Source of the DNA: Leptospiraceae bacterium
Lineage (GTDB): Bacteria > Spirochaetota > Leptospiria > Leptospirales > Leptospiraceae
Direction: 5' to 3'
Assembly (NCBI GenBank): GCA_016708435.1
Contig: JADJFV010000007.1
Location: 214,879-278,878 of the forward strand
DNA length: 64,000 nt
In this document: positions 44,824 through 52,980 of the stretch, piece by piece
Position numbering within the stretch: the stretch's first letter is position 1
Layout of the letters: each line of letters starts with the position of its first letter
Translations under genes and position numbers: made by a program
The notes under the pieces: generated by a model
Database searches by the model: none
What the model was told of the DNA's origin: nothing
The model's input: only the letters and a program-made list of their open reading frames with translations

Positions 44824-45479
44824 AACTTAGATCAAAAAAACACCCCGGACAAACCTGGTTTGCAACACTCAGCATTTATTTCTTCGGCAGTATCCTGCTG
44901 CGTTTATTCTACAAGATAAAAGTAGAAGGCGGAGAGAATATCCCAAAGACAGGATCTTTAATTGTATTAGCCAAGCACCAGCGGCTAAATGATATTCCCC
45001 TCGGGTGCGCTGCCATCTACGCCAAGTCAAGAAGAAGGGCTTGGTGTATCATGAAAGATACGCTCAATATTCCTTATTTATTTGGTTATCTATTGAAGTG
45101 CGGTGGAATTCCAATTGATAGAAAAAATCCAGAGAAGACAAAAGAAAGCTTCACCTTTGCCAAACACGTATTACACCACGACCAAGTCATGTGTATTTTT
45201 CCAGAACAAACTTTCTTCCCATGGAAAATGGGAAAAGGAAAAGTGCCAGGCTTTAGAGTTTTAGCGGGTAAGCCTGAGAAGCCTCTGCAAATCATCTGTG
45301 TCGGTTTCGAATACGGTCACGAGAAATGGAGAACAAGCGTAACGATTCGCATCGGTAAAGTCGCCTACTTCACAAAAGACGATTCGCCAGAAGCCTACCT
45401 CCACGAAAAAATGAAAGAGCTTGCTGCACTTTCTAATTTGGAGTATACATTTCCAATGCAGACGGCTAAGGAAGAATAA
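44820..45479 (+). CDS. 1-acyl-glycerol-3-phosphate acyltransferase-like protein (PlsC family)
   Basis: The 219-residue protein carries the HX4D catalytic motif as KHQRLND (about 51-57), then the substrate-binding region GGIPIDRKNPEKTKESF (about 95-111) and FPEQT in place of the usual FPEG-type motif. Such enzymes acylate lysophosphatidic acid or related glycerolipids at the inner membrane. The start is TTG, overlapping the previous stop (TTGA). The exact acceptor is uncertain. Confidence 0.85.
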   Translation: MKLRSKKHPGQTWFATLSIYFFGSILLRLFYKIKVEGGENIPKTGSLIVLAKHQRLNDIPLGCAAIYAKSRRRAWCIMKDTLNIPYLFGYLLKCGGIPIDRKNPEKTKESFTFAKHVLHHDQVMCIFPEQTFFPWKMGKGKVPGFRVLAGKPEKPLQIICVGFEYGHEKWRTSVTIRIGKVAYFTKDDSPEAYLHEKMKELAALSNLEYTFPMQTAKEE

Positions 45480-45489
45480 CCACACCCAA

Positions 45490-45673
45490 AACGTAGGGAA
45501 CGGTTTCAAACCGTTCCGTTTAACGACAATGGATTACAAATAACAGGTAATAGAATTTATCCTCTTCAATGATGCTTTTTTTACGGGGGACTTTTTCAAA
45601 ATGCTAAAAGAGTCTTTTTGTTCTTTTGATTTGTGCAAAGATTTACGGAACGGTTTCAAACCGTTCCCTACGG
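45490..45673. repeat. REP block 1, upstream of the RAYT gene
   Basis: A 184-base block bounded by two REPs facing each other. The left REP (45493-45517) is GTAG followed by GGAACGGTTTCAAACCGTTCC; the right REP (45647-45671) is the same hairpin followed by CTAC. Between them lie a shared ACGACAATGGATTACAAATA stretch and AT-rich filler ending TTTGTGCAAAGATTTAC. The whole block recurs at 46185-46354. Confidence 0.92.
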
Positions 45674-45717
45674 CGTTAATGGATTGGAAATAACGTAACA
45701 GGAAATACCCAGAACCT

Positions 45718-46191
45718 ATGCAAGAGAGAAAACTAAATCGTCTTTCCGGTTACGATTATTCTGCCGCTGGAGCTTATTTTATCACAATATGTGTAAAGAA
45801 TATGGTCTGCACATTTGGAGAAATTATTAAGGATTCAATGGAACTCAATGAACTTGGAAAAATTGTAAATCATACCTGGGTAGATTTACCAAATCATTAT
45901 AAGAATATCGAGCTAAGTGAATTTGTTATTATGCCAAATCATGTGCATGGAATTATTCATATTATAGAAAACAAAATAACACCTGCTAAACCATTATCAG
46001 AAGTTATTCGTGGGTTTAAAACATTTTCCTCTCGAAGAATCAATGAAACAAATCCTAAAGAAAAATTCCAATGGCAAAAATCCTATTACGACCGAATCAT
46101 AAGAAACGAAAGAGAATATTCTCTCATTCGAACATACATACTAAACAATCCCCGAAACTGGAACGATCAATTAATCCTTCCCACAACGTAG
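45718..46191 (+). CDS. REP-associated tyrosine transposase (RAYT, Y1/HUH family)
   Basis: The 157-residue Y1-type transposase of the IS200-like TnpA_REP group has the HUH motif in IMPNHVHGIIHI (about 74-85) and a C-terminal helix with candidate catalytic Tyr in KSYYDRIIRNE (about 121-131). RAYTs nick single-stranded REP hairpins at a GTAG foot and are usually single-copy and domesticated. Here it is flanked on both sides by REP pairs, and its own TAG stop is the TAG of the downstream REP's GTAG (46188-46191). All motifs are intact, so it may be active. Confidence 0.93.
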   Translation: MQERKLNRLSGYDYSAAGAYFITICVKNMVCTFGEIIKDSMELNELGKIVNHTWVDLPNHYKNIELSEFVIMPNHVHGIIHIIENKITPAKPLSEVIRGFKTFSSRRINETNPKEKFQWQKSYYDRIIRNEREYSLIRTYILNNPRNWNDQLILPTT

Positions 46192-46354
46192 GGAACGGTT
46201 TGAAACCGTTCCGTTTAACGACAATGGATTACAAATAACGAGTAATTGGAATTATTCTCTTTAACGATTTTTATTTGAAAATGTAAGAAATGTCTTTTTA
46301 TTATTTTTGGTTTGTGCAAAGATTTACGGAACGGTTTCAAACCGTTCCCTACGG
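46185..46354. repeat. REP block 2, downstream of the RAYT gene
   Basis: A 170-base direct-repeat partner of block 1. The left REP (46188-46212) differs by one base in the loop (G for C). The right REP (46328-46352) ends in CTAC. The inner filler is similar but has several indels relative to block 1, so the two copies are not recent. The following 46355-46613 (about 260 bases) holds no gene I can see. Confidence 0.92.
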
Positions 46355-46613
46355 GGGTCTTAACTCACCTTTAAGCCTCCTCACTCTACGTCCTCTTCAA
46401 AGGTAGATTTTTCAATCGGTTGGCTTTTTGGAATTTCCATTTTCCGTCCTTTTTTGCTTCTCAAGCTACTGTTTCTTTTCTTAATTGTTCGTGTGATTCT
46501 TATCACGTCTTAAAAAATTTTTCAGATTGGCGTTTTATTTCATTTATCTGCTGGTGTGTCGTTGTTCTCAATCTTATCTAGCTGGCGGGTTGAGGTATTC
46601 AGCTATACATCAC

Positions 46614-47174
46614 CTAAGGGCACCCGACTATAAAATCAGCAAGTTCTGAAAAATTAAAACCAAGTCGAATACCAAGATACATTCCAATAGAAATTTCTAC
46701 CGGCAAAATGATATAATCCCCTCGATTGTCTTCTTTAGGGTTAAATTCATAAATTAATGTGTATTGCTTACCGACTCCCGGATTTATATACATTTTCATA
46801 TATACTGATTTAAATTTAGTTCTATTAGTAATTGTAATAGGTTCATGAAAATTAGTGTTTATTATTAAAAATGAATTGCCATATATGGAAATTTCCTTTC
46901 TCCCAAGCATTCCATTGCCAAACAAATTTTTATTTCACAGGGATGATTTTCTTTACTATAATCGAATTGATGTTTTTAGCTTTTAATCCACCCCCCCATT
47001 GCGCAGTTGTCAGCAATTGATCAATGGGCCCCATTCTACTCCAATATGAACTATATCCTTTAAATCATTGCCCCGATTGATAAAATAGTTTTGAAGACTG
47101 GCACAGTTTGAAAGAAAGAAGAAATTTAAAATCAGGAAGATAATTGAAATTATCCGCAGACGAAAAATATTCAT
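46614..47174 (-). pseudogene. Decayed lipoprotein gene (third gene of lipoprotein operon)
   Basis: A lipoprotein start MNIFRLRIISIIFLILNFFF followed by LSNCASLQ is encoded from ATG 47174, in an ATGA overlap with the upstream gene, and runs through NRGNDLKDIVHIGVEWG to a premature TGA at about 47009-47011. A G7 tract on this strand lies just beyond. A second open stretch (46925-46614) encodes a matching C-terminal part rich in beta strands and ends YLGIRLGFNFSELADFIVG. The two parts are separated by stops in every frame, so the gene is broken. It belongs to a leptospiral outer-membrane lipoprotein type I only loosely recognise. Confidence 0.65.
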
Positions 47175-47746
47175 CTAAAAACTCCATCTCGATCAGCTTC
47201 GAATAAAACGGATTTAGTAACCAGTTCGTAAGTATCTCTACTCAAAAAATAAAATGGTGTGACTGGAATTAAAAATAGATGAATAAATATTTTTTGCACA
47301 ATCTGCCTTTTATACTCATGAACAAGCATTGTCTTATTATTCCTAAATTGAAAAGTAAGAGTAATATTATCCGTAGTATATGCCGGGAAAAAATAAAAAG
47401 TTACATAGGATAGCGAAGAAAAATCGTCTATTTCTACCTTATCTTCGATTTCGATACGTAGATTTATTTCTGCGACATCGAGACCTGTTTTCACTTCGCT
47501 AAATAAAAAACTTTCTTTCAAAGTTTTGGCAAATTTCTTTCTTAGTTTTTTCTCAGATCCAGGATACAAATCTCGAGCATCCCCATTATAAAAAAGTTTT
47601 TGCTTTATATTGACAAGAATGGACTTAGATGATCCTACATTATCAGTAAATTCTACGTCAGTAGGCTTCGGATTATAATTATGAAACACTACACATTTCA
47701 CAAAAAGTAAATTCACAAATAGGAGTAAGAAGTATTTTTGTTTCAT
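47171..47746 (-). CDS. Hypothetical lipoprotein
   Basis: The 191-residue protein has a lipoprotein signal (FLLLFVNLLFVKCVVF, Cys at about 18) and a central AEINLRIEIEDKVEIDD region like the lipoproteins that pair beta-strand sandwiches in the periplasm. A hydrophobic stretch (about 150-165, IFIHLFLIPVTPFYFLS) could be a membrane hairpin. It overlaps the upstream lipoprotein gene by 4 bases and the decayed gene by 4 bases, so all three form one operon. Function unknown. Confidence 0.65.
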   Translation of the reverse strand: MKQKYFLLLFVNLLFVKCVVFHNYNPKPTDVEFTDNVGSSKSILVNIKQKLFYNGDARDLYPGSEKKLRKKFAKTLKESFLFSEVKTGLDVAEINLRIEIEDKVEIDDFSSLSYVTFYFFPAYTTDNITLTFQFRNNKTMLVHEYKRQIVQKIFIHLFLIPVTPFYFLSRDTYELVTKSVLFEADRDGVFR

Positions 47747-48294
47747 TTACTTACACGCTCTATTTTGTATTCATTGAGAATTTCAGTAACTAAATCTGTT
47801 CGAGTGTCCCCCAAATGTGGAATGGGCATACCATTTGAGTATCGAACTGTTTTTTCTTGCTCCAAGTTTTTCTGAATTCGGTAGAGTATTTTATTCTTTT
47901 CATTTGTCACTGTAAGAATACAATCATAATGGAAATACTCTTTTGCTTTCTTACTTCCTGCTTCTGGAAACCTATGCTCATGCGAATACTTTAAGAAATG
48001 AAATTGGAAACTTTCATATTTTTTCAAACTCGAATCCTTTTCAGTAAACAACAAAACTCGGTCGAAGAAATTTCCCTCTTCTAAAAAATCTCTAATATTC
48101 ATTGTTAATTCATCTTCTATATCTTTTCGTTCCTCGCCTTCTAATACAGGAATAGTAGTTCGGTCAATAATAATTGTTTTTGCAATTTTCTTCTTTTGTT
48201 TTTCTGGAATTCTTAGATTGGAAGTAGGCGGCATCGAACGACAATTTAAAATTACGAATAATAAAAATGTCAGCGGTAGAGTGATTAATTTCAT
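47743..48294 (-). CDS. Hypothetical lipoprotein, first gene of the operon
   Basis: The 183-residue protein has a lipoprotein signal (LTFLLFVILNCRS, Cys at about 18). The mature part is rich in Glu, Lys and aromatic residues (YESFQFHFLKYSHEHRF). Its ATPase, nuclease or transport motifs are absent. Its last codons overlap the next gene by four bases. It is probably a periplasmic or surface protein of unknown role. Confidence 0.65.
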   Translation of the reverse strand: MKLITLPLTFLLFVILNCRSMPPTSNLRIPEKQKKKIAKTIIIDRTTIPVLEGEERKDIEDELTMNIRDFLEEGNFFDRVLLFTEKDSSLKKYESFQFHFLKYSHEHRFPEAGSKKAKEYFHYDCILTVTNEKNKILYRIQKNLEQEKTVRYSNGMPIPHLGDTRTDLVTEILNEYKIERVSK

Positions 48295-48382
48295 CCTTCC
48301 AATATCGCTAAAAAATTTTGGGAAGTCAATAGGTATTATCCGCCATTAGGGAGAATACCCATAAATCTAATTCATAGTTTTA

Positions 48383-48479
48383 CTAATAAGCATCTTTATG
48401 AAGTTGTAAATCTGTGATATAGATAATTTTCTCATTTCAATCAACAGTAAAGAATAATCGAAATTTGCCGATGCAAAAT
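48383..48479 (-). pseudogene. Remnant of a RelE/ParE-type toxin
   Basis: Directly after the antitoxin stop codon, the minus strand encodes a C-terminal toxin-like piece: CIGKFRLFFTVD, then an in-frame TGA, then NEKIIYITDLQLHKDAY and a stop at 48383-48385. The final part matches the C-terminal strand pattern of RelE/ParE toxins (response to the mRNA or gyrase cannot be judged). The N-terminal two-thirds is missing, so the toxin is dead by deletion plus a nonsense change. Confidence 0.55.
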
Positions 48480-48719
48480 TCAGACAAATCGAACTTCCTT
48501 GGATTTAATTTGCTTTCTCGTAGCCTTGGCATTCGAAGCGAATTCCTTATGACTTAGAATTTCTGTTATTTCTTCATCGCTTACAAAAGATTCTTCCAAA
48601 AGAAAACGCTCCATTGCATATTCTATGTAATTAGAAATACTTCTTTTGTTTGCTTTGGCAACCTTGCTTAGAGATTGGTAAAGACTCTTATCCATTCGTA
48701 TAGATACTGTATGTGTCAT
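48480..48719 (-). CDS. Ribbon-helix-helix antitoxin
   Basis: From ATG 48719 the 79-residue protein begins MTHTVSIRMDKSLYQSLSKV, a ribbon-helix-helix DNA-binding N-terminus, followed by ISNYIEYAMERFLLEE and a basic tail. The frame extends upstream but those codons lie in the promoter. It is the first gene of a toxin-antitoxin pair whose toxin has been lost, so it is now an orphan, likely still binding its operator. Confidence 0.8.
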   Translation of the reverse strand: MTHTVSIRMDKSLYQSLSKVAKANKRSISNYIEYAMERFLLEESFVSDEEITEILSHKEFASNAKATRKQIKSKEVRFV

Positions 48720-48721
48720 GT

Positions 48722-48743
48722 ATGCAAATGTAATCATTTGTAT
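48722..48743. promoter_or_regulatory. Candidate operator of the RHH antitoxin
   Basis: ATGCAAATG (48722-48730) and CATTTGTAT (48735-48743) form an inverted repeat (one mismatch, 4-base spacer) immediately upstream of the antitoxin start, and a further half site TATGTAAATG follows. This spacing suits a dimer of ribbon-helix-helix dimers and implies autorepression. Confidence 0.5.
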
Positions 48744-48997
48744 GTAAATGTCAAGTGCATTCTGGAATACCACCTTCTCGCAAAAATTACTTCCTTGATC
48801 ACCGATGAAAGATACAATAGTTCTGAAATATTCACAACTTTTTATAAATCATCCATATCGTTCTTTTATCGGTGTAATCGGTGGTAATCAGTTTCTTATT
48901 AAGTTATGATGCAAGTCCAGACAGGCATCAATGGATATTGAAATATTTTAATTGAATGCCAATGCTGATATAATGAAATGACTCGAAGGATAAAAAA

Positions 48998-50989
48998 TTG
49001 CAAGAAGACCATGATATAAAATCCATTTTCGCAAATAAGATTGGAAAGAAATGGAATGAGTTCGAATTCAGAAAAGAACAGATTGCAATGTCAGAAGCAG
49101 TCGAGATGGCATTTCAGACCACTGAGAATTTGCTTGTAGAAGCAGGAACAGGAGTTGGAAAGAGTCTTGCCTATCTATTACCCGCTGCTGTGTTTTCTTT
49201 GGAGAACGGGATACCCGTTGTTATCTCCACAGAGACAATCGCACTACAAAATCAGCTCATCGCTAAAGATGTTCCTTTGGTCTCTAAAATATTAGGAAAG
49301 AAAGTCATTGCAGAAGTAGCGTTAGGCGCAAACAATTATGTTTGCAAACGCAAATTGGGCAATGTAATATCGAGTGGAACGTTTCCTATCGAAATGACAG
49401 ACCACTTAAAGCCATTTTACGAATGGGAAAGCGAAACTATATCAGGCATCAAGTCCGAATACGGCGGATTTGCCTCAAATGAATTCTGGTCACAGGTTAC
49501 GCGGGACTCGGATAATTGTCTCGGTAGAAGATGTCCTAATTTTAACGAATCCTTTTATTTTTTAGAAAAAGAAAAATGGAATAAGGCAAATATACTCATC
49601 GTCAATCATTATCTATTAGCCGCTCACATTGCGGGAGACTTTAAATTACTACCTGATTTTTCCAATCTAATCATAGATGAGGCTCATAGCTTTCCCGATG
49701 TATTGGGAAAATCCTTTGGGCTTAAAGCAAGCTACGAAGATATTTCTAAGCTAATTAGTTTTGTAGGTGGAACCGAAAGAAGACAGGGATTAATTCATAA
49801 AATCCAGGACACAGCTTTACGAGAAAAATGCCTAGAAATAGTGGGTAATATCAATAAGTCGATCATTGTGTTTTTTAACAAGCTCTACTCTGAAGTTCCT
49901 ATGTCGTTTAACGCTCAAAGAATTCAAAAGAAATTCACTTTAGATGATGGGGTCTTAGAAGGTCTACTTTATATTCTAGCGGATAAGCTTGATATTGTGA
50001 AGAAGTCCTACAACAAAGAATCAGATGATATGACCGACAAAGAAATGATTCTTGATTTGGAAATGTCTGTAAAAAAATTAAATGAGACAGGCGAAGTTCT
50101 AGAGCAGTTTAGAAACAACAAAGACAAGGAAATGGTTGTCTGGGTAGAGCCGCCCGAAGAAAGAAAAAAAGAGCAGTTCTTAAAAATCTTCATGCAACCG
50201 ATGTATCCAGAAAAAATCATCGAAGAAAAACTACGTCCTAAATTAGAAAATATGATCTTGACTTCGGCTACTCTATCGAGTGGGAAAAAAGACTTTAAGT
50301 TTTTCAAAAGTAAAATTGGCAACTTAGAAGCAAACGAATTGATATTAGCCTCTCCCTTTGATTATGCAAAGAATTGTCTAATCTATCTTCCTAAAAATGT
50401 CCGTGACCCTGCAACTGAGCCCGACGAATACCACGATGATATTTCAAAGCTTATCCCTATGCTACTTGCTTTAACCGAGGGAAATGCATTTGTATTATTT
50501 ACTTCTTTTAAATCTTTACAGACTGTCTACGATGCAATTGTGGATACTTCTGATTATCCCATCTTCTCTCAAAAAGAAATGGGAGCCGAAAAAGCAAAGG
50601 CAGAATTTCTAGCCACCGACAACTCGGTATTATTCGGAGTTTCTACTTTCTGGCAGGGCATTGATATCAAAGGTGAAAAACTCAAATCAGTCATCATAAC
50701 CAAGCTTCCCTTCCAACCCCCGAACGAGCCTGTCCTTGAGGCACGCATGGAAGAAATCAAAAAGAAAAACGGAAATCCTTTTGGGGAAATGCAACTACCT
50801 CAAGCAATCCTCACACTTAAACAGGGCTTTGGTAGATTGATTCGGTCTAAGACAGATACGGGAATTGTATCGATTCTAGACCCACGACTGCAAACAAAAA
50901 ATTACGGGAAACAAGTCTTAGACGCTCTACCTCCGGCTAAGCGCGTGTATTCTTTGAAAGAACTCAAGTTAGAATACAAGAAAATATAA
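48998..50989 (+). CDS. DinG-family ATP-dependent helicase
   Basis: The 663-residue SF2 helicase has Walker A EAGTGVGKSLAYLLPA (about 49-64), the DEAH box in LIIDEAHSFPDV (about 226-237), and four cysteines between motifs Ia and II (in NNYVCKRKL and DNCLGRRC) that fit an XPD/DinG iron-sulfur cluster. Motif VI is near QGFGRLIRS (about 614). It unwinds DNA 5' to 3' and is likely a repair helicase. The TTG start has a good AAGGAT ribosome site 7 bases upstream. Confidence 0.9.
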   Translation: MQEDHDIKSIFANKIGKKWNEFEFRKEQIAMSEAVEMAFQTTENLLVEAGTGVGKSLAYLLPAAVFSLENGIPVVISTETIALQNQLIAKDVPLVSKILGKKVIAEVALGANNYVCKRKLGNVISSGTFPIEMTDHLKPFYEWESETISGIKSEYGGFASNEFWSQVTRDSDNCLGRRCPNFNESFYFLEKEKWNKANILIVNHYLLAAHIAGDFKLLPDFSNLIIDEAHSFPDVLGKSFGLKASYEDISKLISFVGGTERRQGLIHKIQDTALREKCLEIVGNINKSIIVFFNKLYSEVPMSFNAQRIQKKFTLDDGVLEGLLYILADKLDIVKKSYNKESDDMTDKEMILDLEMSVKKLNETGEVLEQFRNNKDKEMVVWVEPPEERKKEQFLKIFMQPMYPEKIIEEKLRPKLENMILTSATLSSGKKDFKFFKSKIGNLEANELILASPFDYAKNCLIYLPKNVRDPATEPDEYHDDISKLIPMLLALTEGNAFVLFTSFKSLQTVYDAIVDTSDYPIFSQKEMGAEKAKAEFLATDNSVLFGVSTFWQGIDIKGEKLKSVIITKLPFQPPNEPVLEARMEEIKKKNGNPFGEMQLPQAILTLKQGFGRLIRSKTDTGIVSILDPRLQTKNYGKQVLDALPPAKRVYSLKELKLEYKKI

Positions 50990-51081
50990 GATAAATAGGG
51001 ACTCGCTATTTTTAGTTGTGAGATTTAGAATAAAACAGAAAATTAATTGCAAAAAGTTATTTCCGAATTGTTATACCCTAC

Positions 51082-52839
51082 ATGGGCTCAAATAGAATTA
51101 CAGTTCTAATCTTACTTATTTTCTCTTTCTGTTTAAAAGCAAAAAAGTCTCCTTTTGACGTAAGCTCACAAAGCGGCAGTGCAACAACCGCATTAGTCAG
51201 TGGAGTAAGAATTTCAACCGTTGCAAGTGGAACTAATTCCACTTCAACCACAACGCCCACAACAAACACTCCCACAACGGCCACAATTCCTGCTCCCCCG
51301 AGTAATCTTGCCTACACAGTAACAGCCCTTCAATCAAAGCTCATTCCCGGAAACACAACAGTCATTAGCCCCACTATCACAGGCACCGTTTCCTCTTGGA
51401 CTATTTCTCCTTCTACTCTACCACCGGGAGTAACCTTCGATGCAACAACGGGGGTAATTACCTGTTCACCGCCAGTCGGAAGTGCTCCCTTTCCACTTAC
51501 GAACTTTACAGTGACTGCCATTAATCCTGGCGGCAACACTACGTTTACCGTTCCTCTGCAAGTTTTGGGGACGGGGGAAAATGTTTGGACGGTGATTAGT
51601 GGGGTAAGTGGACAAGATGTGGGCGTAAATGCAGGAAGCTTAGTAGTAGATAATACTTCCATTAGCACAAGTCTTTTCCTATCCGGAAATGTAATGGGTA
51701 ATATGGACGGAGTTACAAGTCCTGCTCCTGCAAATCAGGCTTTGTTTATTAGTAAGTATAGTTTGGATGGAACTCGATCATGGACTCAAATGTTAGGAGT
51801 TGCAGGTGCGGACACGATTCCGCAAGGAACTAGAATGGATGCTAGTGGCAATGTTTATTTATCAGGCTATACACAGGGTAATCTAGATGGAAATACTCTC
51901 GTAGGCTCTGCAAATTTATTTGTGAGTAAATACAATACAAATGGCACAAAGCAATGGACTAAGCTAAGAGGAAATGCATCTACGTTTGGCAATGCAATAG
52001 CTGTTGATGGATCAGCAAACTCTTATGTAACGGGTTATAAGAATGGATCTAGTCTAGATTCATTTAGCCATCCGAACGGCGGTAATTCTTTATTCATTGT
52101 CAAGCATAATACAAATGGAATCTGGCAGGGAACAGATGGATTAGCAACAAGCCCCGGAGGTGATGGTATAGAAGGTTATGGAATAGCTATCTCGCCTAAC
52201 GGTAATATTATCGTAGCAGGAATGACTAAGACTACAACTAGATGTGGAACAACAAATGCTATAGCAAGTTCAGCCATTTTTATTTTTAATTCAAGCATGT
52301 CTTATTCAACTTGTGGAAGTGTAAACGGTACAGGAAGCTTTGGGTTTGGAATAGCAATTGATTCATCTAACAATATTTATGTAGCTGGTTATTTTACTTC
52401 GACTACATTTGACGGAATCTCCAAAAATTCCTCTGGTTCAAACAATGATGCCTACTTAATTAAATTCAATTCTTCTGGAATCAGGCAATGGACTAAAGTC
52501 TATGGAGTAGCTGGTGCAACGAATACTAAAGCGTATGCAATCACACTTTCAGGATCCAATATTTATATTACGGGTGAAACAAGTGGCAATTTAAATGGAG
52601 AAACCTTGAATGGCACACAAGATATGTTTATTATGAAATACGATTTACTTTCTGATACAGTAAAATGGACAAAGCTAATTGGTGCTGCTGGTGCTGCAAC
52701 GGTTGGTCAAGGAGTCACATTTGATTCTAACAATACAATGTATGGAGCCGGAACAACCACCGGAGACTTAGGTGGAACAACCAATCAACCAAACCAAAAC
52801 AATCCTTATTCATCACTCGATTTGTTCAATAAAATCTAA
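51082..52839 (+). CDS. SBBP-repeat propeller lipoprotein with Ig-like domain
   Basis: The 585-residue protein has a lipoprotein signal (LILLIFSFCLK, Cys at about 17), a Thr/Pro-rich linker, a putative Ig-like domain (about 75-165, PPSNLAYTV and LPPGVTFDATTGVITC) and then about seven SBBP-type blades (about 170-575), each with a NVYLSGYT-like and W(T)K-like strand. Such propellers are common in leptospiral exported proteins. It is probably on the cell surface. No partner gene is adjacent. Confidence 0.8.
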   Translation: MGSNRITVLILLIFSFCLKAKKSPFDVSSQSGSATTALVSGVRISTVASGTNSTSTTTPTTNTPTTATIPAPPSNLAYTVTALQSKLIPGNTTVISPTITGTVSSWTISPSTLPPGVTFDATTGVITCSPPVGSAPFPLTNFTVTAINPGGNTTFTVPLQVLGTGENVWTVISGVSGQDVGVNAGSLVVDNTSISTSLFLSGNVMGNMDGVTSPAPANQALFISKYSLDGTRSWTQMLGVAGADTIPQGTRMDASGNVYLSGYTQGNLDGNTLVGSANLFVSKYNTNGTKQWTKLRGNASTFGNAIAVDGSANSYVTGYKNGSSLDSFSHPNGGNSLFIVKHNTNGIWQGTDGLATSPGGDGIEGYGIAISPNGNIIVAGMTKTTTRCGTTNAIASSAIFIFNSSMSYSTCGSVNGTGSFGFGIAIDSSNNIYVAGYFTSTTFDGISKNSSGSNNDAYLIKFNSSGIRQWTKVYGVAGATNTKAYAITLSGSNIYITGETSGNLNGETLNGTQDMFIMKYDLLSDTVKWTKLIGAAGAATVGQGVTFDSNNTMYGAGTTTGDLGGTTNQPNQNNPYSSLDLFNKI

Positions 52840-52863
52840 AGTCTACGAATAAATAATATCTAA

Positions 52864-52959
52864 CTAAACTTTCAAGAATCCCCTTTGCATTGCAAAAACA
52901 TCATTGATCTTTTTTAAAACATCACTGATCATTTCTGAAATATCACTGATCTTTTCCAT
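52864..52959 (-). CDS. Possible 31-residue heptad-repeat peptide
   Basis: A short frame starts at ATG 52957-52959 and ends at TAG 52864-52866. It encodes MEKISDISEMISDVLKKIND followed by 11 more residues, with an exact 7-residue period (ISDISEM, ISDVLKK, INDVFAM) that would form a short coiled coil. It arises from the 21-base tandem repeat. No ribosome site is obvious, so it may be chance. Confidence 0.25.
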   Translation of the reverse strand: MEKISDISEMISDVLKKINDVFAMQRGFLKV

Positions 52960-52980
52960 AATTTCACTTATCTTTTTTTA
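52897..52980. repeat. 21-bp tandem repeat, four degenerate copies
   Basis: Four copies start at 52897, 52918, 52939 and 52960, with consensus AAYATCACTGATCWTTTYYNA. The last copy encodes the end of the PIN-domain protein (its stop is at 52964-52966). The 21-base period equals seven codons, which explains the heptad repeat seen on the minus strand. Confidence 0.75.

Noticed and set aside
46614..46925. Independent 103-residue gene from TTG 46925
   Set aside because: It has no ribosome site and matches the C-terminal part of the lipoprotein started at 47174, so it is part of that broken gene.
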